The position numbers were made by a program, and so were the translations under genes. From Saprospiraceae bacterium (GTDB lineage: Bacteria; Bacteroidota; Bacteroidia; Chitinophagales; Saprospiraceae), in contig JADJVN010000003.1 in NCBI GenBank assembly GCA_016710585.1, forward strand, positions 310,001-374,000: 64,000 nucleotides of DNA, given 5' to 3'. Shown piece by piece: positions 37,929 through 45,911 of this stretch. Below the pieces are notes generated by a model, which was not told the DNA's origin, did no database searches, and saw nothing but the letters and a program-made list of their open reading frames with translations. Numbering within the stretch: the stretch's first letter is position 1; every line of letters starts with the position of its first letter.

Positions 37929-39338
37929 TTAATTCATCAGCTCTGTACATTTATCCAATAACCATTTGCGCTCTGTAAATTTTTCTTCGCTATTAATTTG
38001 AGAATAGAGTGTTTTAATTTGTTTGGTTTCGTGTATATTAATTTTGAATAATTTGGAGCAATAACTGACAAATTTTTTATAATGCTCGGAATGATAGCCA
38101 AATTGATTTTTGCGCCTCATGAATGTGTCCATACTTTGAAGTTGATAACTGGCTAGATCTATTTCTTTAATTTCGAAGAATATTTTTATTCGCTCTAGCC
38201 TACAAGCCAATTCAAGTAATACATCATTGAAGCTTAAATTATTCAGGATATTCAATGCCTCATTGAAATATTTTTGCTCACTGTTCCATCGAGCCAATTC
38301 CAATAAGTAAATCGAATTTCGATATTTTATTTCAATGAATTTTTTGTTTGATTCTAGAAAGTGTTTTACCCATGAAAATTCTTTTAGTTTTAAACCATTC
38401 TCTGCAATATTTCTATAAGTGAATCGAGACATGGATCCAAATTCAATTAAGTAGTCTTTATCTAAACATCTTTTATAAATATCAAAAAGGAGTTCAAGGT
38501 AATTCTGTTGACCTAAGTTTGCTTTGCGAATGCAATAATTCAAAGAGGTGATATAGTTTTCCTTGAGTTCTTGATGAGAAAATTCATTTTCATGATTGAA
38601 TAAAATATGAAGAGCCTTTTGAAAATAGGCTTCATTTCCTGATTGTAATTGCGATAGATGAGTAAAATAATAGAATCCAAGAACCGGAATTTTATATAAT
38701 TCATTTGTATCAATATGTGTTGTAATATCTGATAGAAATGGAAAGTTTATTTCCATTTTATGAATAGTCTTCAAAGTATTGCATCTGCAACTATGTTTTA
38801 ATTTTTTTATATAATATGGGATTTCAATATAGTCGAGAATTTTATCCATTTGATAATCTTCTTGTCTTCGGTTGGTAACTTGCCATTCATAAATTTCTTG
38901 TGAGATATCATATTGGTAGTCATAAAAATGATCATTTCTGATTGACGAATTCTCAAGATTTTCCTTGATTTCATTTATGGAATGATCAAAGCGTTTTTGA
39001 AGATGAGAAGATCGATAAAAATGAGTTAGATATAGTGGTTTTAACTCTTGGTCTCTGCTGAGTTCTAAAGCAATAAATTGTTCAGCAAGTGCAAATAATT
39101 GACTCAAGGTAAGTCTCCATTTGGAACTATTATAGTCAGTGTTGTTGAAGATTTTATTATATATGGCAATTGGGTTCAGCTCAGAATTCAGATCAAAAAG
39201 AACTAATTCGATTTCTTTTAAGAAGTCAATCAAAGTCAAATTGCCATTGAAATATGGTGATTTGACAAATAAAAGAAATGATTTTCGCTGTTTTGGCGTA
39301 AATTTAGAGTACAGTGAGATAAATTTTCCTGTTTTCAT
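37929..39338 (-). CDS. Conserved helical-repeat protein of unknown function
   Basis: A 469-residue, apparently cytoplasmic protein with no signal peptide, rich in Leu, Phe, Tyr and charged residues and predicted all-helical by eye. It opens 'KFISLYSKFTPKQRKSFLLF' and 'KSPYFNGNLTLIDFLKEIE', and later has TPR-like spacing ('YLLELARWNSEQKYFNEALN', 'LNNLSFNDVLLELACRLERI'). I have seen similar 'FYS.F...E.K.F..FL.SPYFN' openings in unannotated Saprospiria proteins that occur in several copies per genome, but the family has no known function. It is complete and stands alone on the minus strand between secreted-protein genes. Confidence 0.75.
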   Translation of the reverse strand: MKTGKFISLYSKFTPKQRKSFLLFVKSPYFNGNLTLIDFLKEIELVLFDLNSELNPIAIYNKIFNNTDYNSSKWRLTLSQLFALAEQFIALELSRDQELKPLYLTHFYRSSHLQKRFDHSINEIKENLENSSIRNDHFYDYQYDISQEIYEWQVTNRRQEDYQMDKILDYIEIPYYIKKLKHSCRCNTLKTIHKMEINFPFLSDITTHIDTNELYKIPVLGFYYFTHLSQLQSGNEAYFQKALHILFNHENEFSHQELKENYITSLNYCIRKANLGQQNYLELLFDIYKRCLDKDYLIEFGSMSRFTYRNIAENGLKLKEFSWVKHFLESNKKFIEIKYRNSIYLLELARWNSEQKYFNEALNILNNLSFNDVLLELACRLERIKIFFEIKEIDLASYQLQSMDTFMRRKNQFGYHSEHYKKFVSYCSKLFKINIHETKQIKTLYSQINSEEKFTERKWLLDKCTELMN

Positions 39339-39496
39339 ATTGTGTTTAATTATATGTGTTGTACAAATATATTTTTAATGCATTGATAATCAATTATATA
39401 ATTAATATTTTAATTAAAAATGCTATACAAATTTAATAAATTGTATTTGTCATAGTGAAATTATTATCGTCCTTTTGTAACATAAATACATATCCA

Positions 39497-41704
39497 ATGA
39501 AAAAATTACTCAAATTGCTCGTTTTAGCTTATTTATTTGGAGGAAACACCATCATGAATGCTCAGGATTCTATGAAAGCTAATATCTATTTGGAGCAAAA
39601 AATTGAAGGAGATACATTGAAACTGAGTATAGCGGGCAGCAATTTAGGAGAGATTGTTTCATTTCGGTTTGGTATTGAGTTTGACTCTGCTGCACTCAGT
39701 TATGTGAGTCTTGAAAGCGATATTTTAACTATTGATCCAACCAATGTTGAATTTGATCAAACTATAAATGTATTAAAAGGAGGCTGGTCGTCACCCCAAG
39801 CTGGTGGTTATACCTTCTCTGATTATAAATCATTTATTACATTAATCTTTTATAGAAAATTAGACAGAGAAAGGTATTGTTTTACTTTTGCTGAAGCTAA
39901 ATACCGATTTGAATTTCTTAATGAGTTTTATACACTTAAAGTTGAAAAATATGGTTCTTGTGATCCTTTTGACTTGGGGTATGGATTTGCAAAAGGAATA
40001 GTGTCCAATCACCCAAATGATTCTTGCATTGATCTCATTACAAACAAAGCAATATCGAATGCAACAGTAAAATTCACTAAAGGAAATAATTCTTATTATA
40101 CCAAGACAGATGAGCAGGGTGCTTTTAGTAAAATGCTTCCTGCAGGAGATCTTGAAATGGAAGTCACTGGGCCCAATGATTATTTTGCCCCTTGTCATAG
40201 TGTACAGACTATTCGAATCGACAGTGCTAAAACGAATAGTTCAATAAGAGAGACATTTATACGAAGCATTAATTGTCCTGATATGAATGTCAATCTTTCT
40301 GCTGCATTTTTGCGAGCTTGTGTGGAGAATTCTGTCAAACTCTCTTATAAAAATCAGGGCACAATTACCGCACAAAATGCTTATGTAATCCTAAGTTTGG
40401 ATGATTCTCTCAGTTTGGTTTCCGCAACAAAATCTTATACATCATTGGGTGCTCAAAACTTTAGATTTGATCTTGGAAATGTTGAATCACTAGAAGCCGG
40501 AGAAATCACATTAAGTATTTTACCTACTTGTGCTCTTGATTGGAGAAATAGAACCCTGTGTATGGAGGCTGAAATATTCCCAGATACAATATGTATTCAG
40601 AGTTCATTATGGAATGGCGCTAATATCAAACTACAATCTAAATGTGAAAATAATGAAGTAAAATTCACCGTCATCAACAATGGACTTGCTGATATTTCTG
40701 ATCTAGCATTTGCAACGATTGAAGACGATCTTATGCCTGGCATTAATGGAAAAATGGATTTGAAAAAAGGAGAGTCCAAAGAATTCAAATATCCTGCCAA
40801 TGGAAGAACTATAAGAATGATCATCGACACACTTACTCATCATCCATACCAAAATAAATTTACTAAGGCCGTTGAAGGATGTGGTACAAATAGTCAAGGA
40901 ACTATTTCCACTGGATTCGTCAATGCTTTTCTGCAAGGTGATGAATCTCCGCGATATGATATTGAGTGTCATGAAATTCGAAGATCATTTGATCCTAATG
41001 ATAAAATGGCAATACCTACAGGCTATGAGAACACTCATTTAATTGAGAAAGGACAAAGGCTAGAATATAAGATCAGATTTCAAAATACTGGAAATGATAC
41101 TGCATTCAAAATTGTGATCGTCGATACACTAAGCCAAAATCTAGATCTCAGTACATTAGAGATACTTGGAGCAAGCCATCCATTTACTTGGGATTTGCTG
41201 CGTTATAATATTTTGCGATTTAATTTTTTTCCTATAAAATTGGTCGATAGTATGAGCAATGAACCAGCATCTCATGGCTTTGTAAAATATGCGATCAAGA
41301 CAAAAGAACAATTAGCACTGGGCAGTACTATTGAGAATACAGCTTATATTTATTTTGACTTTAATCCAGCTATTGTAACCAACCAAACCTTGCACACCAT
41401 AGGGAATCCAAGCATTACTGCAATATTTGATGAACCAGCAACAATGCAAAAAGTAAAGGCTTATCCAAACCCATTTCACACTACTGTTCAGTTTGAATTG
41501 AAAGAAGAACTGAGTCGTTTAGACAATATAAAGATTGAACTTTTGGATGGAATGGGAAAACGAATTTTAATCAAAAATTTTAATCATAAAACAATCAGTC
41601 TTCATGCCAATGAATTGCCCAATTCTAATATTATTTTCTTCAAAGTTTATAATAATGACAAAGTGATATCAACAGGAAAATTAATACAAGTCAAATCCAA
41701 CTAA
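39497..41704 (+). CDS. Secreted DUF7619-type protein with T9SS type A sorting domain
   Basis: 735 residues from the ATG at 39497; an upstream ATG at 39455 would add 14 residues ahead of the signal peptide 'LLKLLVLAYLFGGNTIMNAQ', so I prefer 39497. Residues of about 20-150 resemble a cohesin-type beta-sandwich ('LSIAGSNLGEIVSFRFGIEF'). A carboxypeptidase-regulatory-like plug follows ('ISNATVKFTKGNNSYYTKTD'), then DUF11-like beta repeats. A DUF7619 module (about 505-640) shows 'SFDPNDKMAIPTGY', 'LEYKIRFQNTGNDTAFKIVI', 'VDTLSQNLDLSTLEI' and 'ENTAYIYFDFNPAIVTN'. The terminal 75 residues are a T9SS type A domain. It is probably an extracellular structural or adhesive protein. It lies divergent from the helical protein with 158 bases between. 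Confidence 0.88.
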   Translation: MKKLLKLLVLAYLFGGNTIMNAQDSMKANIYLEQKIEGDTLKLSIAGSNLGEIVSFRFGIEFDSAALSYVSLESDILTIDPTNVEFDQTINVLKGGWSSPQAGGYTFSDYKSFITLIFYRKLDRERYCFTFAEAKYRFEFLNEFYTLKVEKYGSCDPFDLGYGFAKGIVSNHPNDSCIDLITNKAISNATVKFTKGNNSYYTKTDEQGAFSKMLPAGDLEMEVTGPNDYFAPCHSVQTIRIDSAKTNSSIRETFIRSINCPDMNVNLSAAFLRACVENSVKLSYKNQGTITAQNAYVILSLDDSLSLVSATKSYTSLGAQNFRFDLGNVESLEAGEITLSILPTCALDWRNRTLCMEAEIFPDTICIQSSLWNGANIKLQSKCENNEVKFTVINNGLADISDLAFATIEDDLMPGINGKMDLKKGESKEFKYPANGRTIRMIIDTLTHHPYQNKFTKAVEGCGTNSQGTISTGFVNAFLQGDESPRYDIECHEIRRSFDPNDKMAIPTGYENTHLIEKGQRLEYKIRFQNTGNDTAFKIVIVDTLSQNLDLSTLEILGASHPFTWDLLRYNILRFNFFPIKLVDSMSNEPASHGFVKYAIKTKEQLALGSTIENTAYIYFDFNPAIVTNQTLHTIGNPSITAIFDEPATMQKVKAYPNPFHTTVQFELKEELSRLDNIKIELLDGMGKRILIKNFNHKTISLHANELPNSNIIFFKVYNNDKVISTGKLIQVKSN

Positions 41705-41822
41705 TATGATTTCGTTGAGATATTTTTTTAGAAAAATTGCTAGTAAAAATTATCAAGCAAACGAAACCAAAAATGACTCTAATGAAAAATCATTGATCTA
41801 TTGATTCTACATATAAATCAAA

Positions 41823-43664
41823 TCAATTCTTTATGATTTTGTAATTTTTGTCCTTAAGCTGGATGATATAAACTCCAGGATTATAATTTTCAAATGAAAT
41901 TACTGTAGGACTATTAGTTGTAATAGCACTAAGTATTTTTTGACCATGCAGTGTGTAGATGCTAAAATTTTGATTTGATTCTGTGTTGAGCTGCAATTCA
42001 TTTGATTGGGAATCAAAGTAAACTGTCGTAGAATTCTTTTTTTTCTGATTTGAATCAAGTGAAGTAGTGATACAATTTTTATATTGATTTCTAAGGACTG
42101 CATTGTACTTAGGTGCAGGAATCAAATTCAAATCTTGGTAGACAGACTCTAAAATTCCCCACGAACCATATCTTCCATCAATGCCAGATATAAATGAAAA
42201 ATTCATACACTGCAAAGGGTCTTTACCAGTTTGAAGGCTGCGAATTTTTGTAAACCATTCATTGTATAAATTGAATATTGCAGTATCGCGATGGATTGAA
42301 TTTAATGCAAGTTCATAAGTAGGACTAACACCAAATGGATGTGCTGTCAAATGATGTCCACCCTCATAAAAAATCATTTTTTTGTTGAGTTCAGTACATA
42401 TCGTTTGAATGAGTTTAATTCTATCGAATTCTGTGCCCATATTCAGTCTTGCCGCTGTTGCGATATCGGCTACTGTAGCTCGACTGCCAAGATCGTCCAA
42501 AAGTGAATCTGACTTTTCAGAAATCCCAAAATAATAAGTTGGAGCAATGGCATCAAATGAATTAATATTCATCGTATGAGCCATTCTATTGCTCACATCG
42601 TGCCAGCCTGTTTGTATGCCAAGAATTCTTGTTATTCTAGATTTTTCAGCTGTGCCATATTCAGCTGTCCATATATCTAAAGCATTTTGGATACTTGGTA
42701 CGAGACACTCGGGCCAAGTACCAGAAGGTTTGCAGAAGTTTTCATCCAGCCAAACTGCTTGGCCAAAGATCCAATTCCAAATCTCATTACTATATTCAAC
42801 ATACATATGTCTTCCCGACTCTACATTTGCTTTGAATAGTGCCGCCATATTTCTAATATAATCATCACTAGCTCTATGTGGGATGCATACCCATCCATCT
42901 AGATCTTGTTCATTCATAAGCTGGATCATGATTTCATAAGGGATCCCTTTATTTGTCGTCCAAGTATAATAGTCCAATTTTGCCCTTTCGTTCCAGTCGG
43001 CTTTGCCAGTAACTTGAATCCAAGGTTCTTTTTGAGACCAATGATTGGTATGTCCCCAATCCATAAATCGCACAGTCTTAAAGGCTTTTAAATAATTTAT
43101 CCAATGTGGATTAAAGATGTTCGTTTGATAAGTATTCTCGTAATTCTTATGGATGATTCTTATGTTTTTAACAGGATTGGATGAGTCTGAGCGTGTAATA
43201 ATTAATTGAATTTCTCGATCAACATTATTGCTCAAGTTAAAAGCATAGGATTGATTAGATAAACGTCTATAATTATTGACCCCAAAATTAATATCTATGT
43301 CTCCAATGCCCTCATAAAATACAAAATAATCTCCAAGTTCCCAACCTGCAATTCTTCCCCATATTGTCGCGACAAATTGAGGTCTTGTGAATCCTGGAAT
43401 AAATTGTGGAATATGAGTCGGGTAGCCATCAGGTCTAAAACTCATCTTATCAATATTGCCAGAATTGAATTCACCCGAATCATCTTTAGAATACCACTCT
43501 CTGCTACTTCTCATCATGTCTACAAAAGGCTGTTCAGCCCCCCAATCATAAACACCAGACAAATTCGTCCCGATGATCAATTTACAAGAATCGGGAAGTG
43601 TATTTTGACTAAATAAGCTGAAACTTAAACAACAAATTGTAATGAAAAACAGATAGAAGCGCAT
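41823..43664 (-). CDS. Secreted glycoside-hydrolase-like protein with T9SS type A sorting domain
   Basis: 613 residues from the ATG at 43664; the frame is open further upstream, but the signal peptide 'YLFFITICCLSFSLFSQ' begins there. The main domain (about 24-520) has 'GTNLSGVYDWGAEQPFVDMM', 'VRFMDWGHTN', 'YVEYSNEIWNWIFGQAVWLD' and 'FDAIAPTYYFGIS'. The 'YSNEIWNW' motif, with Glu after Asn, looks like a family-5/39-type glycosidase acid/base site, and 'IFYEGGHHLTAHP' could hold the nucleophile Glu. I recognise a set of Bacteroidota/Planctomycetota secreted proteins with this layout but no assigned CAZy family. The C-terminal 80 residues form the sorting domain. Surface-exposed polysaccharide cleavage is the likely role, substrate unknown. 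Confidence 0.8.
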   Translation of the reverse strand: MRFYLFFITICCLSFSLFSQNTLPDSCKLIIGTNLSGVYDWGAEQPFVDMMRSSREWYSKDDSGEFNSGNIDKMSFRPDGYPTHIPQFIPGFTRPQFVATIWGRIAGWELGDYFVFYEGIGDIDINFGVNNYRRLSNQSYAFNLSNNVDREIQLIITRSDSSNPVKNIRIIHKNYENTYQTNIFNPHWINYLKAFKTVRFMDWGHTNHWSQKEPWIQVTGKADWNERAKLDYYTWTTNKGIPYEIMIQLMNEQDLDGWVCIPHRASDDYIRNMAALFKANVESGRHMYVEYSNEIWNWIFGQAVWLDENFCKPSGTWPECLVPSIQNALDIWTAEYGTAEKSRITRILGIQTGWHDVSNRMAHTMNINSFDAIAPTYYFGISEKSDSLLDDLGSRATVADIATAARLNMGTEFDRIKLIQTICTELNKKMIFYEGGHHLTAHPFGVSPTYELALNSIHRDTAIFNLYNEWFTKIRSLQTGKDPLQCMNFSFISGIDGRYGSWGILESVYQDLNLIPAPKYNAVLRNQYKNCITTSLDSNQKKKNSTTVYFDSQSNELQLNTESNQNFSIYTLHGQKILSAITTNSPTVISFENYNPGVYIIQLKDKNYKIIKN

Positions 43665-44076
43665 AATAATAAAATTAATGTTTAATAAATTTAGAGTAAA
43701 AGAATGGACGAAGTTACGGAAAATTTTAATGTGCAAATTTGCAAATGTTTTTTTATGCAAAAATTTATTAAAAGTAAATATAAGCTCCAGAGGAGCGACC
43801 TGTTTGTAGAGATTTAGGTGGGTTATTACGACATGATTTAAGTAGATTGTTTCTTTATGTAAGTCCAAATCTGTGAAATGTATATGCATGTATAATACCA
43901 ATAAATCCCAAAAATCATTTATAAAATTCTCACATTAATATAAAATATATAAAAAAAATAATTTGCGTTTTGTAAAAATGTCTGTATATTTGTCTTATCA
44001 CCTACGGAGCCTGAGCGAATGATGATTCACACACACCTCGTCGATGATAACAGCATGTAACCAAAACACTTTTAAT
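43665..44076. other. Divergent intergenic region, 412 bases
   Basis: Separates the glycosidase-like gene (minus) from the cohesin/dockerin-like gene (plus). It holds a canonical Bacteroidota promoter at 43962-43992 and a leader of about 80 bases. The codons upstream of the glycosidase start are open in frame but lack a signal peptide and read as low-complexity, so I treat them as non-coding. Confidence 0.6.
43962..43992 (+). promoter_or_regulatory. Canonical Bacteroidota promoter (-33 TTTG, -7 TATATTTG)
   Basis: TTTG at 43962-43965 and TATATTTG at 43985-43992 with a 19-base spacer fit the TTTG-N19-21-TAnnTTTG consensus of the Bacteroidota primary sigma factor without a mismatch. Transcription should start around 43998-44000 and run into the leader of the surface-protein gene whose first ATG is at 44077. 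Confidence 0.75.
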
Positions 44077-44186
44077 ATGAAAAAGACGAATCTTTATTCA
44101 AACCCTAAAAACCAATCACCAACCCACAAATTTAATTTTGTAAAGAACTGGGGGGGCAAATAAAATTTTGCTTTAAATCCTTTCTT
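44077..44186 (+). other. Out-of-frame signal-peptide leader ending in a G7 tract
   Basis: An ATG at 44077 opens a short frame that stops at 44159-44161 right after seven consecutive G (44150-44156). One extra G would fuse it in frame with the next gene, giving 'KNWGGQIKFCFKSFLMFIAS', which supplies the positive charges that the signal peptide starting at 44187 lacks. It is either a sequence error or a slippage switch. Confidence 0.6.
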
Positions 44187-45911
44187 ATGTTCATCGCTTC
44201 ATTTTTTCTGCCTGGAATATCGGAGGCGCAGTGTCCTGCAACTTTGAATATTACAAATGAAGGTTTTGATGTTTGTAGCTATCAAAAAATTAAAATTGCT
44301 GTCAATTCAGCTTCATTAGAAAAAATAAAATCTATCAATGTTCAAATTTTTTTGAATACAAGTGCAATTTATAATGGTACTGCTATGCAGACTAGCAAAA
44401 GTGGTATATTCAGTAATTCTTGTACATTATTATTTAATCAGAATAGTAATCTGATTACCTTTTCAGGAAGTACATTAAATCCTTTCGAATTTGTAGAATT
44501 TCAAAATTTGTTGACCCTTTTCACAATTTTTTTAGAACCAGGAGTATTGCCACCTAATTGTAGATTTGTTGAAACAGCTCAAGTAATTATTACAAAGGAA
44601 GACGGTTCATTTTGTTCAATGCCATCAAATGGAAATGGAATGTCATGTTTTATCCCTAATAGTATTAATGGTACAGTGGAAAAGTTTCCTGTTGGTTGTG
44701 CAAATGGATTAAATAATGGACTCAATTTAGTAAATGTCAAATTAAATGAAACAATCAATTCTTTAACCATTAGTGATGTTTTTACTGATCTTTCAGGACA
44801 GTATTTTAGTAATGGAATATTGGATGGTTGTTATGAGCATTGTTTAGTGAAAAATACAAATGTAAATTGCGGGTTAAATAGTATAGATCTAACTTTAATT
44901 AGAAATATAATTTTAGGAGTTACAGCATGCTTTCCTCAAGCATGGCAATCAATAGCTGCAGATGCTAATGATGATCAAGCAATAACAACAGGTGACATAA
45001 ATATTATAAACAAGTGGATTCTTGGACAGGCCCCAAGCAATCCTTATAGACCATGGAAATTTATTAAAGTTTCTTCGGGATTATTTAATCAATTAAACAA
45101 TGCATTAGAAACTTGTCTTGAATCAACGCCATTAGTTCCAACTTGTTGGAGTGTAAACTCTACAGCAACAAGTAGTATTAATGATTATGTAGGAATAAAG
45201 GTAGGTGATGTAAATGGTAGTTGTACAAATTGTGCCGGATTCCAAACCCCCAATAATAGTATTACCAGAAGTAATTCTAATTTGGAATTAGTATTTGAAG
45301 AAAAAATTATAAATAATAATAAAATTTTGCAATTGGATTTGTCTAAACTTAATAATATTGTCACCTTGTCAAGTGAATTAAAGATCAATTTAGATGAGTA
45401 TAAATTTGCAAGTTGCTATGTCTCTGGAATAGTAGATAATGGTCCAATATTTAATTACTCTTATTTATCCAAGGAAGGTATACTTCAATTTAGTTTAATA
45501 GAAGTTCAAGGAGGTAAATTAAAAGGTAAGCTTAATATAGAACTTCAAAAAACAAACCCAAATAAGGATGTTGAGTTGCCTTTCCATTTAAATGATTCAA
45601 ATAATGAAATGAATGTAGGTGTATCTCAAGATCTAAACACTTACAATCTATCTATCAAGATTGAGAATAGTCTGCATAACGAAATAAATATTGTAAATAA
45701 TTTAATAGAAGATAAGTTATTGATTAACCGAGTAGGAGCAAAATATGAATTGCCTTATATCATCATGAATATGGAAGGAAAAGTACTTGAAAAAGCAATA
45801 TTAATTCCTTATGAAAACTTGATTAACCTAAATCAACTTCTTCCAGGTATTTATATTATAAGTGCAAAAAATGAAGAAACAAATATTAACCAAAAGTTTG
45901 TTAAGAAGTAG
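44187..45911 (+). CDS. Secreted cohesin/dockerin-like protein with T9SS type A sorting domain
   Basis: 574 residues from the ATG at 44187, but the natural start may be 44077, with the G7 run at 44150-44156 one base short (see the separate entry). The hydrophobic stretch 'MFIASFFLPGISEAQ' is cleaved before 'CPATLNITNEGFDVC'. Residues of about 15-190 look like a cohesin-type beta-sandwich. About 225-285 contain two Asp/Asn-rich dockerin-like loops ('LNSIDLTLIRNIILG' and 'DANDDQAITTGDINIINKWI'). A second beta domain and a T9SS type A sorting domain ('YIIMNMEGKVLEKAI', 'LLPGIYIISAKNEE', 'KFVKK') finish the protein. Calcium-stabilised surface assembly is the likely role. A canonical promoter lies at 43962-43992, and the next gene overlaps its end. 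Confidence 0.82.
   Translation: MFIASFFLPGISEAQCPATLNITNEGFDVCSYQKIKIAVNSASLEKIKSINVQIFLNTSAIYNGTAMQTSKSGIFSNSCTLLFNQNSNLITFSGSTLNPFEFVEFQNLLTLFTIFLEPGVLPPNCRFVETAQVIITKEDGSFCSMPSNGNGMSCFIPNSINGTVEKFPVGCANGLNNGLNLVNVKLNETINSLTISDVFTDLSGQYFSNGILDGCYEHCLVKNTNVNCGLNSIDLTLIRNIILGVTACFPQAWQSIAADANDDQAITTGDINIINKWILGQAPSNPYRPWKFIKVSSGLFNQLNNALETCLESTPLVPTCWSVNSTATSSINDYVGIKVGDVNGSCTNCAGFQTPNNSITRSNSNLELVFEEKIINNNKILQLDLSKLNNIVTLSSELKINLDEYKFASCYVSGIVDNGPIFNYSYLSKEGILQFSLIEVQGGKLKGKLNIELQKTNPNKDVELPFHLNDSNNEMNVGVSQDLNTYNLSIKIENSLHNEINIVNNLIEDKLLINRVGAKYELPYIIMNMEGKVLEKAILIPYENLINLNQLLPGIYIISAKNEETNINQKFVKK

Noticed and set aside
42589..43091. Plus-strand frames opposite the glycosidase-like gene
   Set aside because: They are antisense to a long intact gene with a signal peptide and sorting domain.
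43665..43901. Seventy-nine extra codons upstream of the glycosidase-like signal peptide
   Set aside because: They are open in frame, but a signal peptide must be N-terminal; the added text is low-complexity and not protein-like.
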